The notes under the pieces were generated by a model, which ran no database searches, had not been told where the DNA came from, and worked only from the letters and a program-made list of their open reading frames with translations. From Streptomyces hygroscopicus (lineage in GTDB: Bacteria > Actinomycetota > Actinomycetes > Streptomycetales > Streptomycetaceae): a stretch of 64,000 nucleotides of DNA. Positions 15,701 to 24,018 of this stretch are shown here, piece after piece; position 1 is the first letter of the stretch; every line of letters begins with the position of its first letter. The DNA is taken from contig CP018627.1 of NCBI GenBank assembly GCA_002021875.1, positions 558,001-622,000 of the forward strand, written 5' to 3'. A program made the position numbers and the translations under genes.

Positions 15701-17374
15701 CGCCCCGTCGTCCCGGGCCAGTTCGAACAGCAGCCGCAACTGGAGGGGGCTTCTGCACACCTCGCGCACCGGCAGTCCGCGGGCGACGGGCTCCATCAGT
15801 CTCCGTACCCGTGCCTCGTCGTCCCGGGGGACGGCGTCGGGGCAGTAGAGCGCGGCGTGTCCACGGATGGCGTGGGGGATCTCGCTGTCGTCGTACGGAC
15901 CCAGCGACATCCGGATGAACCCGGTGCGCAGCCGGTTCGCCTCCTCCGGCCGCGAGGTCAGCACCAGGCGGATACCGGCGGCGGCGAGGTCCTCGCACAG
16001 GTCGAGCAGCGCCATCTCGTGGTGGTCGTCGTGCAGCAGCAGATCGGCGGTGTCGAGGAGCACGACCGGTGTACGCCCCCGCGTCCGGGCGTGCGTCGCT
16101 CCGGACACCACGGTCGCGGGGGTCAGCATGGGCGTCCCGGCGGCGCCGCTCAGGGGGCGCAGCAGCCAGGCGGCGTTCACCAGGAAGACCTCGGCGTCCT
16201 CCAGGGCGGTCAGATCCCGGGCGAGGCCCCACAACAGGCTGCTCTTGCCATTCCCGGCGTCCCCGGTGACCAGGACCGCCTTCGGATCACCGTCGTAGAG
16301 GGCCTCCACCACCCGGTCCTGGACGGCGCGCCGCACATACAGCCCGCCGCTGAGCTGCGGCGGGGAGCCGGTGCCGCCGTCCGGCCGGGGGGAGTCCACG
16401 AGGTCCAGGTCGTCCGAGAGCCTCCGTGCCCAGCGGAGGAGTTGGCGGTGTGCGGCGGGGCCGGTGTCGTCCGGTGGGGTTCCCGCATCCGGATGCGGGA
16501 ACGGGGCAGAGGGCTGAGCAGGGGCCGGGGCCGTCGGCCCGGCCGGGAATCGTTCCGGTGCCGGGTTCATGGGAGTTTCCGGCCCGGGTGGGGCCGGGCC
16601 GCCGCCGGGCGGCAGTTCACGCAGGACGGAGAAGGCGAAAGCGGCGGCGTTGCGCGCCGCGCGGGACTGCCAGCCCTCGGCATCGGCGTCGTACTTCTCC
16701 CCGTCCGCCCGGTCGCTGATTCCGCGGACGATCAGGGCGGGCAGCGCGGCGTTGAGGTGGGCGGCCTGCGCCACGCCCGCGCCCTCCATCTCGATGGCGG
16801 CGGCGTCCTGGTAGTTCCGGCGCAGTTGCCGTCTCAGCGGCGAGTCCGCCGAGTTGAGGACGACCTCCCCGGCGGCCACGGGCTTGAGGTGGACGGCCGG
16901 ACGGGAGGCGCCAGGCGAACGTTCCGGCAGCAGCCCGGTCCAGGAACCGGACCTGCGGGCGTAGCGGGCGAGCTGGTCGAGTTCCTGACGCACCGGCCAG
17001 ACCCTCGGGCGGGAGTGGAACTCGCCGTCCTCGTCCTTGCCGCCGTGGTAGGCGTACACATGCGTGGCCACGACGACGTCCCCGAGTTCGATATCGCCCT
17101 TGAGCGCCCCGGCCACCCCGACGAATGCCACGGCGCGCGGGCGGAACATGGCGATCGCCCGCTCGGTCAGCACGGCCGTGCCCTGGTTGCCGTCGCCGAG
17201 TTCGGCAAGCGCCACCCGCCACGGCGTACCGTCGAGCCGTCCCACTTCGAACAGGGTGCCGCTCGGGTGGAGTTGGGGCCGTGGATCGACCAGGTGTGCC
17301 CGAACCGCCTCGTACTCCACGTCCAGTGCGGTCAGCACGACAAGTGAGTCGCTGTGATGCCCGGTGCTCTCCAC
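12773..17374 (-). CDS. Nucleoside-phosphorylase (MTAN/PNP)-STAND NTPase with C-terminal helical repeats, NLR-like
   Basis: A single 1533-residue protein. Residues about 8-255 are a nucleoside phosphorylase/MTAN-type domain: VVLTALDVEYEAVRAHL, FVGVAGALKGDIELGDVVV, AIEMEGAGVAQAA (about 191) and VRGISDRADG (about 216, with the catalytic aspartate). A Pro/Gly-rich linker follows. The NTPase core has Walker A VTGDAGNGKSS (about 370), Walker B RTPVVLLDTADLLL (about 441) and a sensor-like LVLTSRPEEA (about 472), then winged-helix-type sequence and HFFHQTMFEYAAARGLL (about 668). Residues about 700-1520 are alpha-helical HEAT-like repeats. This order (effector, NTP switch, repeat sensor) matches STAND/NLR-type conflict proteins rather than metabolism. 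The GTG start at 17374 has GGGGGGAAA just upstream. It is monocistronic, divergent from a hydrolase. The domain call is strong; a defence role is inferred. Confidence 0.88.
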   Translation of the reverse strand: MESTGHHSDSLVVLTALDVEYEAVRAHLVDPRPQLHPSGTLFEVGRLDGTPWRVALAELGDGNQGTAVLTERAIAMFRPRAVAFVGVAGALKGDIELGDVVVATHVYAYHGGKDEDGEFHSRPRVWPVRQELDQLARYARRSGSWTGLLPERSPGASRPAVHLKPVAAGEVVLNSADSPLRRQLRRNYQDAAAIEMEGAGVAQAAHLNAALPALIVRGISDRADGEKYDADAEGWQSRAARNAAAFAFSVLRELPPGGGPAPPGPETPMNPAPERFPAGPTAPAPAQPSAPFPHPDAGTPPDDTGPAAHRQLLRWARRLSDDLDLVDSPRPDGGTGSPPQLSGGLYVRRAVQDRVVEALYDGDPKAVLVTGDAGNGKSSLLWGLARDLTALEDAEVFLVNAAWLLRPLSGAAGTPMLTPATVVSGATHARTRGRTPVVLLDTADLLLHDDHHEMALLDLCEDLAAAGIRLVLTSRPEEANRLRTGFIRMSLGPYDDSEIPHAIRGHAALYCPDAVPRDDEARVRRLMEPVARGLPVREVCRSPLQLRLLFELARDDGAFPSAEIDATGLYRRYWDHRVVTDRRHHGNQSATAPEDLSSITGAIAVVLMSAGRTELSREELVERLTSAHGGPRPSRPYEPARVRSSLELLVDRGVLARGASDGIHFFHQTMFEYAAARGLLHRTGARALLSLCEWVGSHPRDFFVGAILEQLLMLAAGSERYRGPVRDVLMRMAAHEDAIILHTVAVAVAARNPAVGVSAEPLLATAPHGVARRYAVLAPTVRDTDVDALLPQLRGLWERKEPSLREAVLEALERLAAQNSLTVHAALADWGCVRELTGRRTGGAGIEVLPRLLVLTSHVDVASARKGLMEMLDFALSRGLAELASGVMTLWARHWETLGSPEWAAAVQERLQRVRVAPKSYDVELFQSALARVLAASWTYDHGLPGDHGLLGRHGLSGPHGLPADGAHGADGAHGADGGPAPGTHPWAHRLDHAVALLEADDHDTAGNAGLIAATAVLATLPHGHWAIEATLDRCLDITGQGALHALQHRMVFPQLLSADCAAAESLVHRLAVMLKALPCPENQPVTAPQRRALVARRILANRDVPPHRVRQVLEHSGWDADSDLWLSQDGLATLLLPAALGGHPTAVSRIEKATTAPAAARNLVRRSLHRAVTDSGLHTERHIGLLVNLSLMDADTVLLEALTTGRAKKGTGPLPPLAHERVLGALRASAPALTGLIADEIAEGNSGKRQRQALTLWECSVSAGTLPVPDLTQLLPRYGTFSDQKTRAAFLGLVGTIAAREPAQYATAHTFLSELVFDAAGDIPRLDDASASTRNAARKALLHAACESGPLTPSALTTALDLAFAPPTDAGLISGLGQLVRRLSTAHGAAPAAELLIRVVGAAVASQQGRAAENHLAKALRGAMDSVFDHGSPAVYRTLWEHLKERGPEDDADHVVFPERYALGLVSCAVRRSYAATRKDLEALVAHPRVPRPAKMWISDQLSARSREHTEHDLSWVLDGEMPGRPVAGCLR
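14440..14562 (-). repeat. In-frame 18-bp repeats encoding hexapeptides
   Basis: Within the NTPase gene, 18-bp units encode four copies of a six-residue motif, xHGLxG (DHGLPG, DHGLLG, RHGLSG, PHGLPA), then DGAHGA twice and DGG. Two exact copies of GCCGTCGGCGCCGTGAGC lie at 14440-14457 and 14458-14475, followed by a partial third. This Gly/His-rich insert interrupts the helical repeat region and looks like a replication-slippage expansion. Confidence 0.8.
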
Positions 17375-17551
17375 GTTTCCCCCCGGCCACGGTCGACCCT
17401 GGTGCGGCCCGCGGGCGAAATGCTACCGTCCGCCGGACTTCCGGGGCTGCGACCAGCGGGAGTGGTGAACCGCGACGGGAGTACGAGTCGCCGGACGCGC
17501 CTGGGGTCCCGCCGGTACCGCCGGGCAGCGGCGGATGCTTGGATGCGCGGT

Positions 17552-18649
17552 ATGGATCTGTCCCGTACGGGCGCTTCCGCCCCGAGGCCGACGGCTGTGC
17601 CTCCCTTCGACCCCGAACTGAGTGCCGTGTTGAAGTCCTTGGGCAATGGGCCCAGAGAGCCGGTCACTCCTGGGAATCTCGCCGCCCGGCAAGAGCGGGA
17701 CGTCGCGACCCGGCCCAGGCCGACGGCCGAGGACCTGCGGGCCGATGGCCGTTTCGAGGTGGCGGAGCTGACCGTTCCGGGGCTGCGGGACGGCCCCGAT
17801 GTCACGCTGGTGAGCGTGCGGCCCACCGGGCGGGCAGGGCCGCTGCCGCTGCTGTACTACATGCACGGCGGCGCGATGATCATGGGCAACGCATGGTCGG
17901 TGCTGCCGCGGATCCTTCGCGAGTGGGTCCTCCCGCTGGACATGGCCGTCATCTCGGTCGAGTACCGGCTGGCACCGCGGACGCGGTACCCCGGACCGCT
18001 GGAGGACTGTTACGCGGGACTTCTCTGGGCCACCGGGCACGCCGCCGAACTGGGCATCGACCCGGACCGCGTCATCGTCGGCGGGAAGAGCGCCGGTGGC
18101 GGCCTCGCCGCGGCCCTCGCCCTGCTGGTCCGTGACCGTGGCGGTCCCGGCGTCCTCGGGCAGTTGCTGCTGTGCCCGATGCTCGACGACCGCGGGCGCA
18201 CATTCTCCAGCCACCAGATGTCGGGCCTCGGGATGTGGGATCTCATCTCCAACGAGACCGCCTGGAAAGCACTGCTGGGTGACGGCTACGGCGCGGCGGA
18301 CCTGCCGCCCTACGCGGCCCCTGCCCGCGCCACGGACGTATCCGGTCTCCCCCCGGCGTTCATCGACGTCGGCTCGGCGGAGATGTTCCGCGACGAAGAC
18401 GTGGCGTACGCGAACGCGATCTGGCGGGCCGGCGGCCAGGCCGAACTGCACGTATGGCCCGGCGCCTATCACGGTTTCGACGGCTTGGCGCCACGGGCGG
18501 CCATCAGCAAAGACGCACGCGAGGCCCGGACCCGCTGGCTGAGGCGCCTCCTCACGCACTCAAGGAGCACGACGAGCACAGAGCCGCGGACCGGGGCATC
18601 CCCGGGCCCCGGGGGCAAAAGCAGTGGACATCGCGTACCCCTGCGGTGA
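17552..18649 (+). CDS. Alpha/beta hydrolase of the hormone-sensitive-lipase (type IV esterase) family
   Basis: A 365-residue esterase. The oxyanion signature is MHGGAMIMG (HGGG-like), the nucleophile elbow is GGKSAGGG (usually GDSAGG), the aspartate probably lies near FIDVGSAEMFRDE, and the histidine is in YHGFDGL. The chosen start is the ATG at 17552 (MDLSRTGAS); an ATG three codons earlier (17543) is also possible. The C-terminal 30 residues are a disordered Ser/Thr/Gly-rich tail. It diverges from the giant NTPase gene (177 bp between starts) and is followed 11 bp later by a methyltransferase, probably co-transcribed. Confidence 0.85.
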   Translation: MDLSRTGASAPRPTAVPPFDPELSAVLKSLGNGPREPVTPGNLAARQERDVATRPRPTAEDLRADGRFEVAELTVPGLRDGPDVTLVSVRPTGRAGPLPLLYYMHGGAMIMGNAWSVLPRILREWVLPLDMAVISVEYRLAPRTRYPGPLEDCYAGLLWATGHAAELGIDPDRVIVGGKSAGGGLAAALALLVRDRGGPGVLGQLLLCPMLDDRGRTFSSHQMSGLGMWDLISNETAWKALLGDGYGAADLPPYAAPARATDVSGLPPAFIDVGSAEMFRDEDVAYANAIWRAGGQAELHVWPGAYHGFDGLAPRAAISKDAREARTRWLRRLLTHSRSTTSTEPRTGASPGPGGKSSGHRVPLR

Positions 18650-18660
18650 ATGGTGAAGGT

Positions 18661-19401
18661 ATGAACCAGGAGGAGATCTGGGACGTCGACACCGCTCAGC
18701 GCTACGACACGCCGGGCACGGGCATGTTCGCGCCCGAGATCTTGGAGCCGGCCGTGGACCGCCTGGCTGAGCTCGCAGGCGGCGGAGCGGCGCTCGAATT
18801 CGCCATCGGCACCGGCCGGGTGGCCGTCCCGCTCGCCGAACGAGGGGTCCCTGTCACCGGGATCGAGCTGTCGCTTCCGATGATCCGTCAACTGCGCACC
18901 AGGGCGGGCGAGGCGACGATCCCCGTGATCGTGGGCGACATGGCGACTTCCGCGGCTCCCGGGGAGTACACGCTCGTCTATCTCGTCTACAACACCATCT
19001 CCAACCTGCTCACCCAAGCCGAGCAGGTGGAGTGCTTCCGCAACGCCGCCCGCCACCTCAGGCCCGGTGGCAGGTTCGTGATCGAACTCTGGGTGCCCGA
19101 GCTGCGCAAGCTCCCGCCGGGCCAGACGGGCACTGTCTGTCAAGCCGAGCCCGGCTACATCGGGTTGGACACCTACGACGTACTGCGCCAGCACGTCGTC
19201 TCGCACCACTTCCGGTTCGACGACAGCAAGCAGGCTCGGCTGACCCGCAGTCCGCACCGGTACATCTGGCCGGCCGAACTCGACCTCATGGCTCAGTTGG
19301 CCGGATTCGAGTTGGAGACCAGGCATGCGGACTGGACCGGCGCCGAATTCACCGCCGAGTCGCGCTCTCATGTCTCCGTCTACCGCCTCCCGCCGAACTG
19401 A
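18661..19401 (+). CDS. Class I SAM-dependent methyltransferase
   Basis: A 246-residue protein with motif I ALEFAIGTGRVAVPLAERG, an acidic end of strand 2 (VTGIELS), a post-motif LVYLVYNTISNLLTQ and motif III HLRPGGRFVIELWVPEL. It begins MNQEEIWDVDTAQRYDTPGTGMF, as in other small-molecule methyltransferases of this type. The ATG at 18661 follows GGTGAAGG. It lies 11 bp after the esterase and is probably translated from the same message. Acceptor substrate unknown. Confidence 0.88.
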   Translation: MNQEEIWDVDTAQRYDTPGTGMFAPEILEPAVDRLAELAGGGAALEFAIGTGRVAVPLAERGVPVTGIELSLPMIRQLRTRAGEATIPVIVGDMATSAAPGEYTLVYLVYNTISNLLTQAEQVECFRNAARHLRPGGRFVIELWVPELRKLPPGQTGTVCQAEPGYIGLDTYDVLRQHVVSHHFRFDDSKQARLTRSPHRYIWPAELDLMAQLAGFELETRHADWTGAEFTAESRSHVSVYRLPPN

Positions 19402-19589
19402 GCGTGGGGAACGGGTGAGGCCGATCGCTGTCTCGGTACGGGAGTTACGGGAGTAGCGGCGCCTTTGGGTCGACTACCCTTCTCGCCGGTGTCCGGGCCA
19501 CGGCCAGGCCAGGGTCAGGATCGGGGAGCCGGGGAGCCGGGGTCAGGACCAGGCAACCGGCGATCAAATCCCGTCATGAGGAGTCAGAT

Positions 19590-19937
19590 GTGACCGCTCC
19601 GCACAGCGACGACTTCGAGCGTCGGCAGAACTTGGCTCTGCGGTGGCAGACGGCCACCCCGCGCGAGCGCCGCGCCATGATGCGCGAGGACAGGAAGAGT
19701 CCCGAGTCGACCCGGAGCAGTTACGTCTTCGTGGGCGTGTTCTTCATGGTCGCCGCGCTCGTGCAAATGGTCAGGGCGGTGGCCCAGCACCAACCGGCCA
19801 TGGTCATCGGCATCCTCCTGGCGGCCAGTGTGCTCAGCGGTGCGATGGCAGAGCTGAGCCGTCGCGGCCGCACCCGGCTCGGCTTCTCCCTGCTGGTCGT
19901 CGGCATGACCGCCCTCGCTTTCGCCGAACTCCTCTGA
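19590..19937 (+). CDS. Small integral membrane protein
   Basis: A 115-residue protein of unknown function. It has a charged N-terminus (about 45 residues, RRQNLALRWQTATPRERRAM) and then three hydrophobic helices at about 47-62, 69-87 and 96-113. The GTG start at 19590 has GAGGAG 6 nt upstream. It stands alone between a methyltransferase and a MarR/MFS pair; no partner is evident. The 188-bp gap before it holds only short CGGGGAGC repeats. Confidence 0.7.
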   Translation: MTAPHSDDFERRQNLALRWQTATPRERRAMMREDRKSPESTRSSYVFVGVFFMVAALVQMVRAVAQHQPAMVIGILLAASVLSGAMAELSRRGRTRLGFSLLVVGMTALAFAELL

Positions 19938-20109
19938 GCCGGGCCCGACCACTCGTCCGGCGTGGCGCCCGCCCGCCCGTCCGCCCAAACCCTGATGTGA
20001 GGATCGCACCGTTGATGTAGCTGCTTGCAGGACTGGCGAGGAAGGCGAGCCCTGGCCCCCGAGGCCGACTGCTGAGGCAGCCCAAGACGCCTCGCTGCGT
20101 CGTCCAGTG

Positions 20110-20709
20110 CTACGAGCTCGTGGATGGGCTCCTGGACGGGTTCGTGGAGTCGGCCAGGGACTCCAGGGCTGGCAGCGCGGTGTACAGCGCCCGCTGCTCC
20201 TCGGGGCTCAGCGTCTCGATCCGCGCGGCGAGCCGGGCGGCGGTCTCGTGGCGCACGGTGTGGAGGAGTTGACGACCGGGGTCGGTGAGGGCGATCAGGC
20301 TGGCGCGGCGGTCCTCGGGGTCGGGGGTGCGCTCGATCCAGCCGGAGGCGTCGAGCAGATCGACCATGCGGGACGTGGTCGGCAGGGCGATGCCCAGCCG
20401 GGTCGCGAGGGCGCTGATGCGCATCGGGCCGTGGGTGTCGAGCGCTCCCAGGGCCGCCTGGCGGCTGGGGGTGAGATCGCCGTGTTCGCCCCGGGTGCCC
20501 CGCAGGCCGGGGAGCAGATGCTGGAGGGCGGTACGCAGCCGTTCGGCCAGCTCCCCCGATTCCGGAACGGCGGGACTCGGGGCTACGGAGCCCGGGGCCA
20601 CGGCACCCTGCGTGGCGGGACCCGGGGCGGCGGGGCCCGGGGTGTTGGCGCCTGGAGTGGCAGGGCCCGGGGCGGTGGGGCCTGAGGCGGTGGGGTCGAG
20701 CGCGGTCAT
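20110..20709 (-). CDS. MarR-family regulator with a low-complexity N-terminal extension
   Basis: 199 residues. The winged helix is clear: RISALATRLGIALPTTSRMVDLLDASGWIER then PDPEDRRASLIALTDPGRQLL. The first 50 residues are a Pro/Ala/Thr/Gly tract (SGPTAPGPATPG, PGPAAPGPATQG) not usual for MarR. Its ATG overlaps the stop of the preceding MFS gene by 4 bp, so the two are translationally coupled and it most likely represses that transporter. The palindrome in front of the MFS gene is its likely operator. Confidence 0.88.
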   Translation of the reverse strand: MTALDPTASGPTAPGPATPGANTPGPAAPGPATQGAVAPGSVAPSPAVPESGELAERLRTALQHLLPGLRGTRGEHGDLTPSRQAALGALDTHGPMRISALATRLGIALPTTSRMVDLLDASGWIERTPDPEDRRASLIALTDPGRQLLHTVRHETAARLAARIETLSPEEQRALYTALPALESLADSTNPSRSPSTSS

Positions 20710-22673
20710 CTCGGCTCCTCGGGTGGTGATCCCGGTCCTCCGCCGGGTGACGACGGAGGTGGTGACGGAGGTGGTGACGGAGGCGGAGGCGGTGGCCCGC
20801 ACTTCGGCGGGGGCGGCTGCCGGGACGCGGGCGCCGGGTGGCGGGAAGTGTCCGCGACGTCCTCGCTAACCGCGTGGTCCGCCGTGTCCTTGGTGCCCGC
20901 GGCGCCGCCCTGGGCGGCGACCACCCCTGCCGGGACAGCCGCCTTCGGCCCGCCCTTGTGCAGATACCGCCCGCCGCGCAGCAGCGATGCCACGGCGGCC
21001 ACCAGACAGGCCGCGATGGCGAAGTCGAACGCGGCGGACAGGCCCTGGGAGAACGGCGGGGAGATCAGCGCCGGGAAGAAGCCGCGCCCGGTGAGATAGG
21101 CCGCGTGGTGGGCCGGCAGATGGTCGAGCACCTGCGGTCCGAGCAGGGTTTTGACCGGGTTGTAGCCGAGCAGCGAGGCGAACAGCACCCCGACCGGTGG
21201 CAGGGCGGCGACCCGGGCCGCGTCGGAGGCCGGAACCCCTTCCGCGGTCAGGCCGTGGGTGAGGGCGCCGGGGAGCGAACCGGCGAGCCCGGCGATCATC
21301 AAGGAGAAGAAGATGCCGATGGACAGGACGGTGGCCGAGTTCTGGAAGGTGGTGCTGATCCCGGCGCCCACCCCGCGCTGGTCGGGCGGCAGGCTGTTCA
21401 TGATGGCCGCCCGGTTCGGCGAGCTGAACAGGCCCATGGCGATCCCGTTGACCAGCAGAATCGCGGCGAACACCGGATAGCCGAAGTCCACCGGCAGCTC
21501 CTCCAGGGCCACAAAGGTGGCGGCGGCCAGCAGCATCCCGCCGGTGGTGAAGGTACGGGCGCCGAACCGGTCGGAGGCCCAGCCGGAGAAGGGGCCCGCG
21601 ATCAGGAACCCGATGGTCAGCGGCAGCATATAGATGCCCGCCCACAGCGGGGTCTCCTCGAAGCCGTAGCCGTGGCGGGGCAGCCAGATGCCCTGCAACC
21701 AGATGATCAGGATGAACATCAGGCCACCGCGTCCCAGCGCCGCCAGCAGACTGGCCACATTCCCGGCGGTGAACGCGCGGATACGGAACAGACCCAGGTG
21801 GAACATGGGCTGTGCGACCCGGTTCTCGATCTCGCAGAACAGGCCCAGCACCGCCACTCCCCCGGTGATCGCGGCGATCACCCAGGGGTTGCTCCAGCCC
21901 ATGGTGTGACCTGCGTACGGCTGGATGCCGTAGGTGATGCCGGACAGCACGGCGATCAGGCCGATGGCGAAGGTGATGTTGCCCCACCAGTCCAGCCGGG
22001 CCGGGGTGCGCACACCGGTGTCCCGCAGCTTCAGATACGCCCAGACCGTGCCGAACAGTCCGATGGGGACCGAGACCAGGAACACCAGATGCCAGTCGAG
22101 CGGGCCGAGCAGCCCGCCCAGGATCAGTCCGATGAAGGACCCGGCGATCCCCGCCACCTGGTTCAGCCCCAGGGCGAGACCGCGCTGATCAGCGGGGAAG
22201 GCGTCGGTGAGGATGGCATTGGAGTTGGCCATCAGCATGGCGCCGCCCACGCCCTGCAGCACCCGCATCCCGATCAGCCACAGAGCGCCGGAGGTGCCGT
22301 GCAGCCAGGTCACGGAGAGCAGCACGGAGAACACGGTGAAGACCGCGAACCCCAGGTTGTACATCCGCACCCGGCCGTACATGTCCCCCAGCCGCCCGAA
22401 GCTCACCACGAGCACGGCGGTGACCACCATGTAGCTCATGATCAGCCACAGCAGCAGGCTGGTGTTCCCGGGGCGCAGGGGATCCACTCCGATGCCACGG
22501 AAGATGTCCGGAAGCGCGATCAGCATGATCGAGATGTTGATCGTCGCGATGAGGACGCCCAGCGTGGTATTGGACAGGGCGATCCACTTGTACCGCGGCC
22601 CCGGGCCGCCATCGCCGTAGGACGGAAGGGCCCCCTCAGCTCCGGCCCCGCGCCGCTCGGTCGTCCAACCCAC
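20706..22673 (-). CDS. MFS drug-efflux transporter with a proline-rich C-terminal tail
   Basis: 655 residues with about 14 predicted membrane helices. The MFS loop motif is GRLGDMYGRVRMYNLG, followed by RVLQGVGGAMLMANSNAIL as in the DHA2 group. The last 80 residues are hydrophilic and end in a polyproline stretch (PPPPPPSPPPSPPPSSPGG), unusual in this family. The GTG at 22673 with GGAG about 11 nt upstream is the best start. It is the first gene of a two-gene operon with the MarR regulator. Substrate unknown. Confidence 0.88.
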   Translation of the reverse strand: MGWTTERRGAGAEGALPSYGDGGPGPRYKWIALSNTTLGVLIATINISIMLIALPDIFRGIGVDPLRPGNTSLLLWLIMSYMVVTAVLVVSFGRLGDMYGRVRMYNLGFAVFTVFSVLLSVTWLHGTSGALWLIGMRVLQGVGGAMLMANSNAILTDAFPADQRGLALGLNQVAGIAGSFIGLILGGLLGPLDWHLVFLVSVPIGLFGTVWAYLKLRDTGVRTPARLDWWGNITFAIGLIAVLSGITYGIQPYAGHTMGWSNPWVIAAITGGVAVLGLFCEIENRVAQPMFHLGLFRIRAFTAGNVASLLAALGRGGLMFILIIWLQGIWLPRHGYGFEETPLWAGIYMLPLTIGFLIAGPFSGWASDRFGARTFTTGGMLLAAATFVALEELPVDFGYPVFAAILLVNGIAMGLFSSPNRAAIMNSLPPDQRGVGAGISTTFQNSATVLSIGIFFSLMIAGLAGSLPGALTHGLTAEGVPASDAARVAALPPVGVLFASLLGYNPVKTLLGPQVLDHLPAHHAAYLTGRGFFPALISPPFSQGLSAAFDFAIAACLVAAVASLLRGGRYLHKGGPKAAVPAGVVAAQGGAAGTKDTADHAVSEDVADTSRHPAPASRQPPPPKCGPPPPPPSPPPSPPPSSPGGGPGSPPEEPR

Positions 22674-22695
22674 CGAGCATCACTCCCGTCGGGAG

Positions 22696-22717
22696 TTGGT
22701 TGCTTGACATCAACCAA
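22696..22717. promoter_or_regulatory. MarR-type operator upstream of the MFS-MarR operon
   Basis: An inverted repeat with arms TTGGTTG (22696-22702) and CAACCAA (22711-22717) encloses the symmetric core TTGACATCAA (22704-22713). It starts 23 bp upstream of the MFS start. TTGAnnTCAA-like cores are common MarR sites, so autoregulated repression is likely. Confidence 0.65.
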
Positions 22718-22869
22718 GCTAATCCCGATTTGTCCTTTCGCCAAGTGGGGCCGGGCTGAGCACGTAGCGACCTGCCCAGACGGCGAGCACGGTGGCTACG
22801 TACCGCGTGTCGGCCGGGTTGGTGAGCAGATGGTTGGCTCGGTCGAGGGCGACGAGGGACTTGGAGTGA

Positions 22870-23620
22870 CGGCCCCTGATCGCCGACGTCGCCGGCCACA
22901 ACTCCTCGATCACCCGCCGCTTGCTCTGGGACCTCCAGAACCCGCCCGGCCTGCTCGCCGGGCGGGCCCGCTACTACGGCCCCCGCACCCCCCTGCTCGC
23001 CGAGCGACTCCACCAGGCCGGCGCCCGCGGCGTTCCCGCCCCGGCATGCCCGCACTGCGGCCGGGCGGTCCGGCTGAGCCACTCGCTCAAGCGACTCCGC
23101 GTCTGCGGCACCTGCTACAACCGCTCAGCGGCCGAGCCCTGCAAGCGCTGCGGACGGACCCGACCCGTCGCGGGCAGAGACGCCGACGGCTCCCCGTTCT
23201 GCAACGGCTGCCGCGACCAGGAGGCGGCCTGCCAGGAGCGGTGCGTTCGCCGCGGCCGAGACCGTGCGGTCTCCACCCGCACCGATCAGGGGCCGCTCTG
23301 CGTCACCTGCCGGAAGCCGCCCAGTACGCAGTGCTCCGCCTGTGGCAAGACCCGCCCCTGCTTCCACAGCGCCGCCGGAACCCCGCGCTGCCGGGCCTGC
23401 CTCACGAAACTGGAGCCCTGCACCGACTGCGGACGCCCCTCCCGAGTGGTCGCCCGGACCGGACGGCAAGCCCCGACCCGAGTTGGAGAAAGTCGCCTCG
23501 GTCCTCCTGGACTTCAACCCCGGCCGCCCTGCTCGACCTCTGCATCCAGATGCCCCCGGCCGTCCTTCAGCGGCTCCTCGGCATTAGCCCGTTCGCTGGT
23601 GAACGTGGCCGGGGGCCGCT
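22870..23620 (+). pseudogene. Decayed integrase with zinc-ribbon repeats (remnant A)
   Basis: Translated from 22870 the frame gives RPLIADVAGHNSSITRRLLW and then LLAERLHQAGARGVPAPACP, followed by repeated CxxC ribbons (CPHCGRAVRL, CKRCGRTRPVAGRDADG, CSACGKTRP, CTDCGRPSRV). After about 23470 homology moves to other frames, ending in ALLDLCIQMPPAVLQRLLGI. I recognise this as the large actinobacterial tyrosine-recombinase-like family with N-terminal zinc ribbons and a tail of the form LP..VL.RLLGI. The catalytic domain is missing and the pieces lie in different frames, so it is a pseudogene. It marks the left side of the eroded island; a second remnant lies at 31.1 kb. Confidence 0.7.
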
Positions 23621-24018
23621 GGACCTCCAGGACAACTGCCGTGCCTGCCACGGATCGGTCCTCGTGCATGGTGATCACCTGGCCGGGCTGACGGTGCTGC
23701 CACTGCGAAGGATCCAGGGGCGCGAGTCGTACCGAAGCTTGTCCACCGGGCTCCAGGAAGGGCGTGAACTCCGCCCAGAGCCGGGCCCGGCGTTAGGAAT
23801 AGTTCGGCTGTCTCAGCCCTTGTCCTGTCTCGTCAGGTGCTGATCCTTGCGGGACCGTGGGGCACCCTGGCGGCCGTCAGCTTGTCTCATCGAGGAGCCT
23901 GAAAATTATGGTTCCGTGACATGACTGGACCCCGACAGGGTCTTCACCTTGCCGGGGTCAGAGCTGGCCGGAGTCTTCGCCCGCAGCAGGACTGAACTGA
24001 ACGGCATCGGCATTGGAT
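23621..24018. other. Unassigned 400-bp gap
   Basis: No credible gene was found. It starts with debris in frame with the integrase tail (CRACHGSVLVHGDHLAGL) and contains a loose inverted repeat, GACCCCG (23931-23937) and CGGGGTC (23953-23959), close to the end of the ArsR gene, where it could act as a terminator. The composition is mixed, as expected of a recombination scar. Confidence 0.4.

Noticed and set aside
16563..17374. Free-standing purine-salvage nucleosidase
   Set aside because: The frame runs without interruption into the NTPase and repeat domains, so the phosphorylase is one domain of a larger protein.
22719..22913. Small minus-strand gene (about 64 codons) before integrase remnant A
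   Set aside because: Its sequence reads somewhat protein-like (SLVALDRANHLLTNPADTRY), but it overlaps the remnant on the other strand, has no good ribosome-binding site and matches no family I know.
20838..23843. Very long open frame (about 1000 codons) on the plus strand across the MFS gene and integrase remnant
   Set aside because: It lies opposite a transporter with clear helices and motifs. Its own translation is Gln/Gly/His/Arg-rich shadow sequence, apart from the last part, which overlaps the integrase debris.
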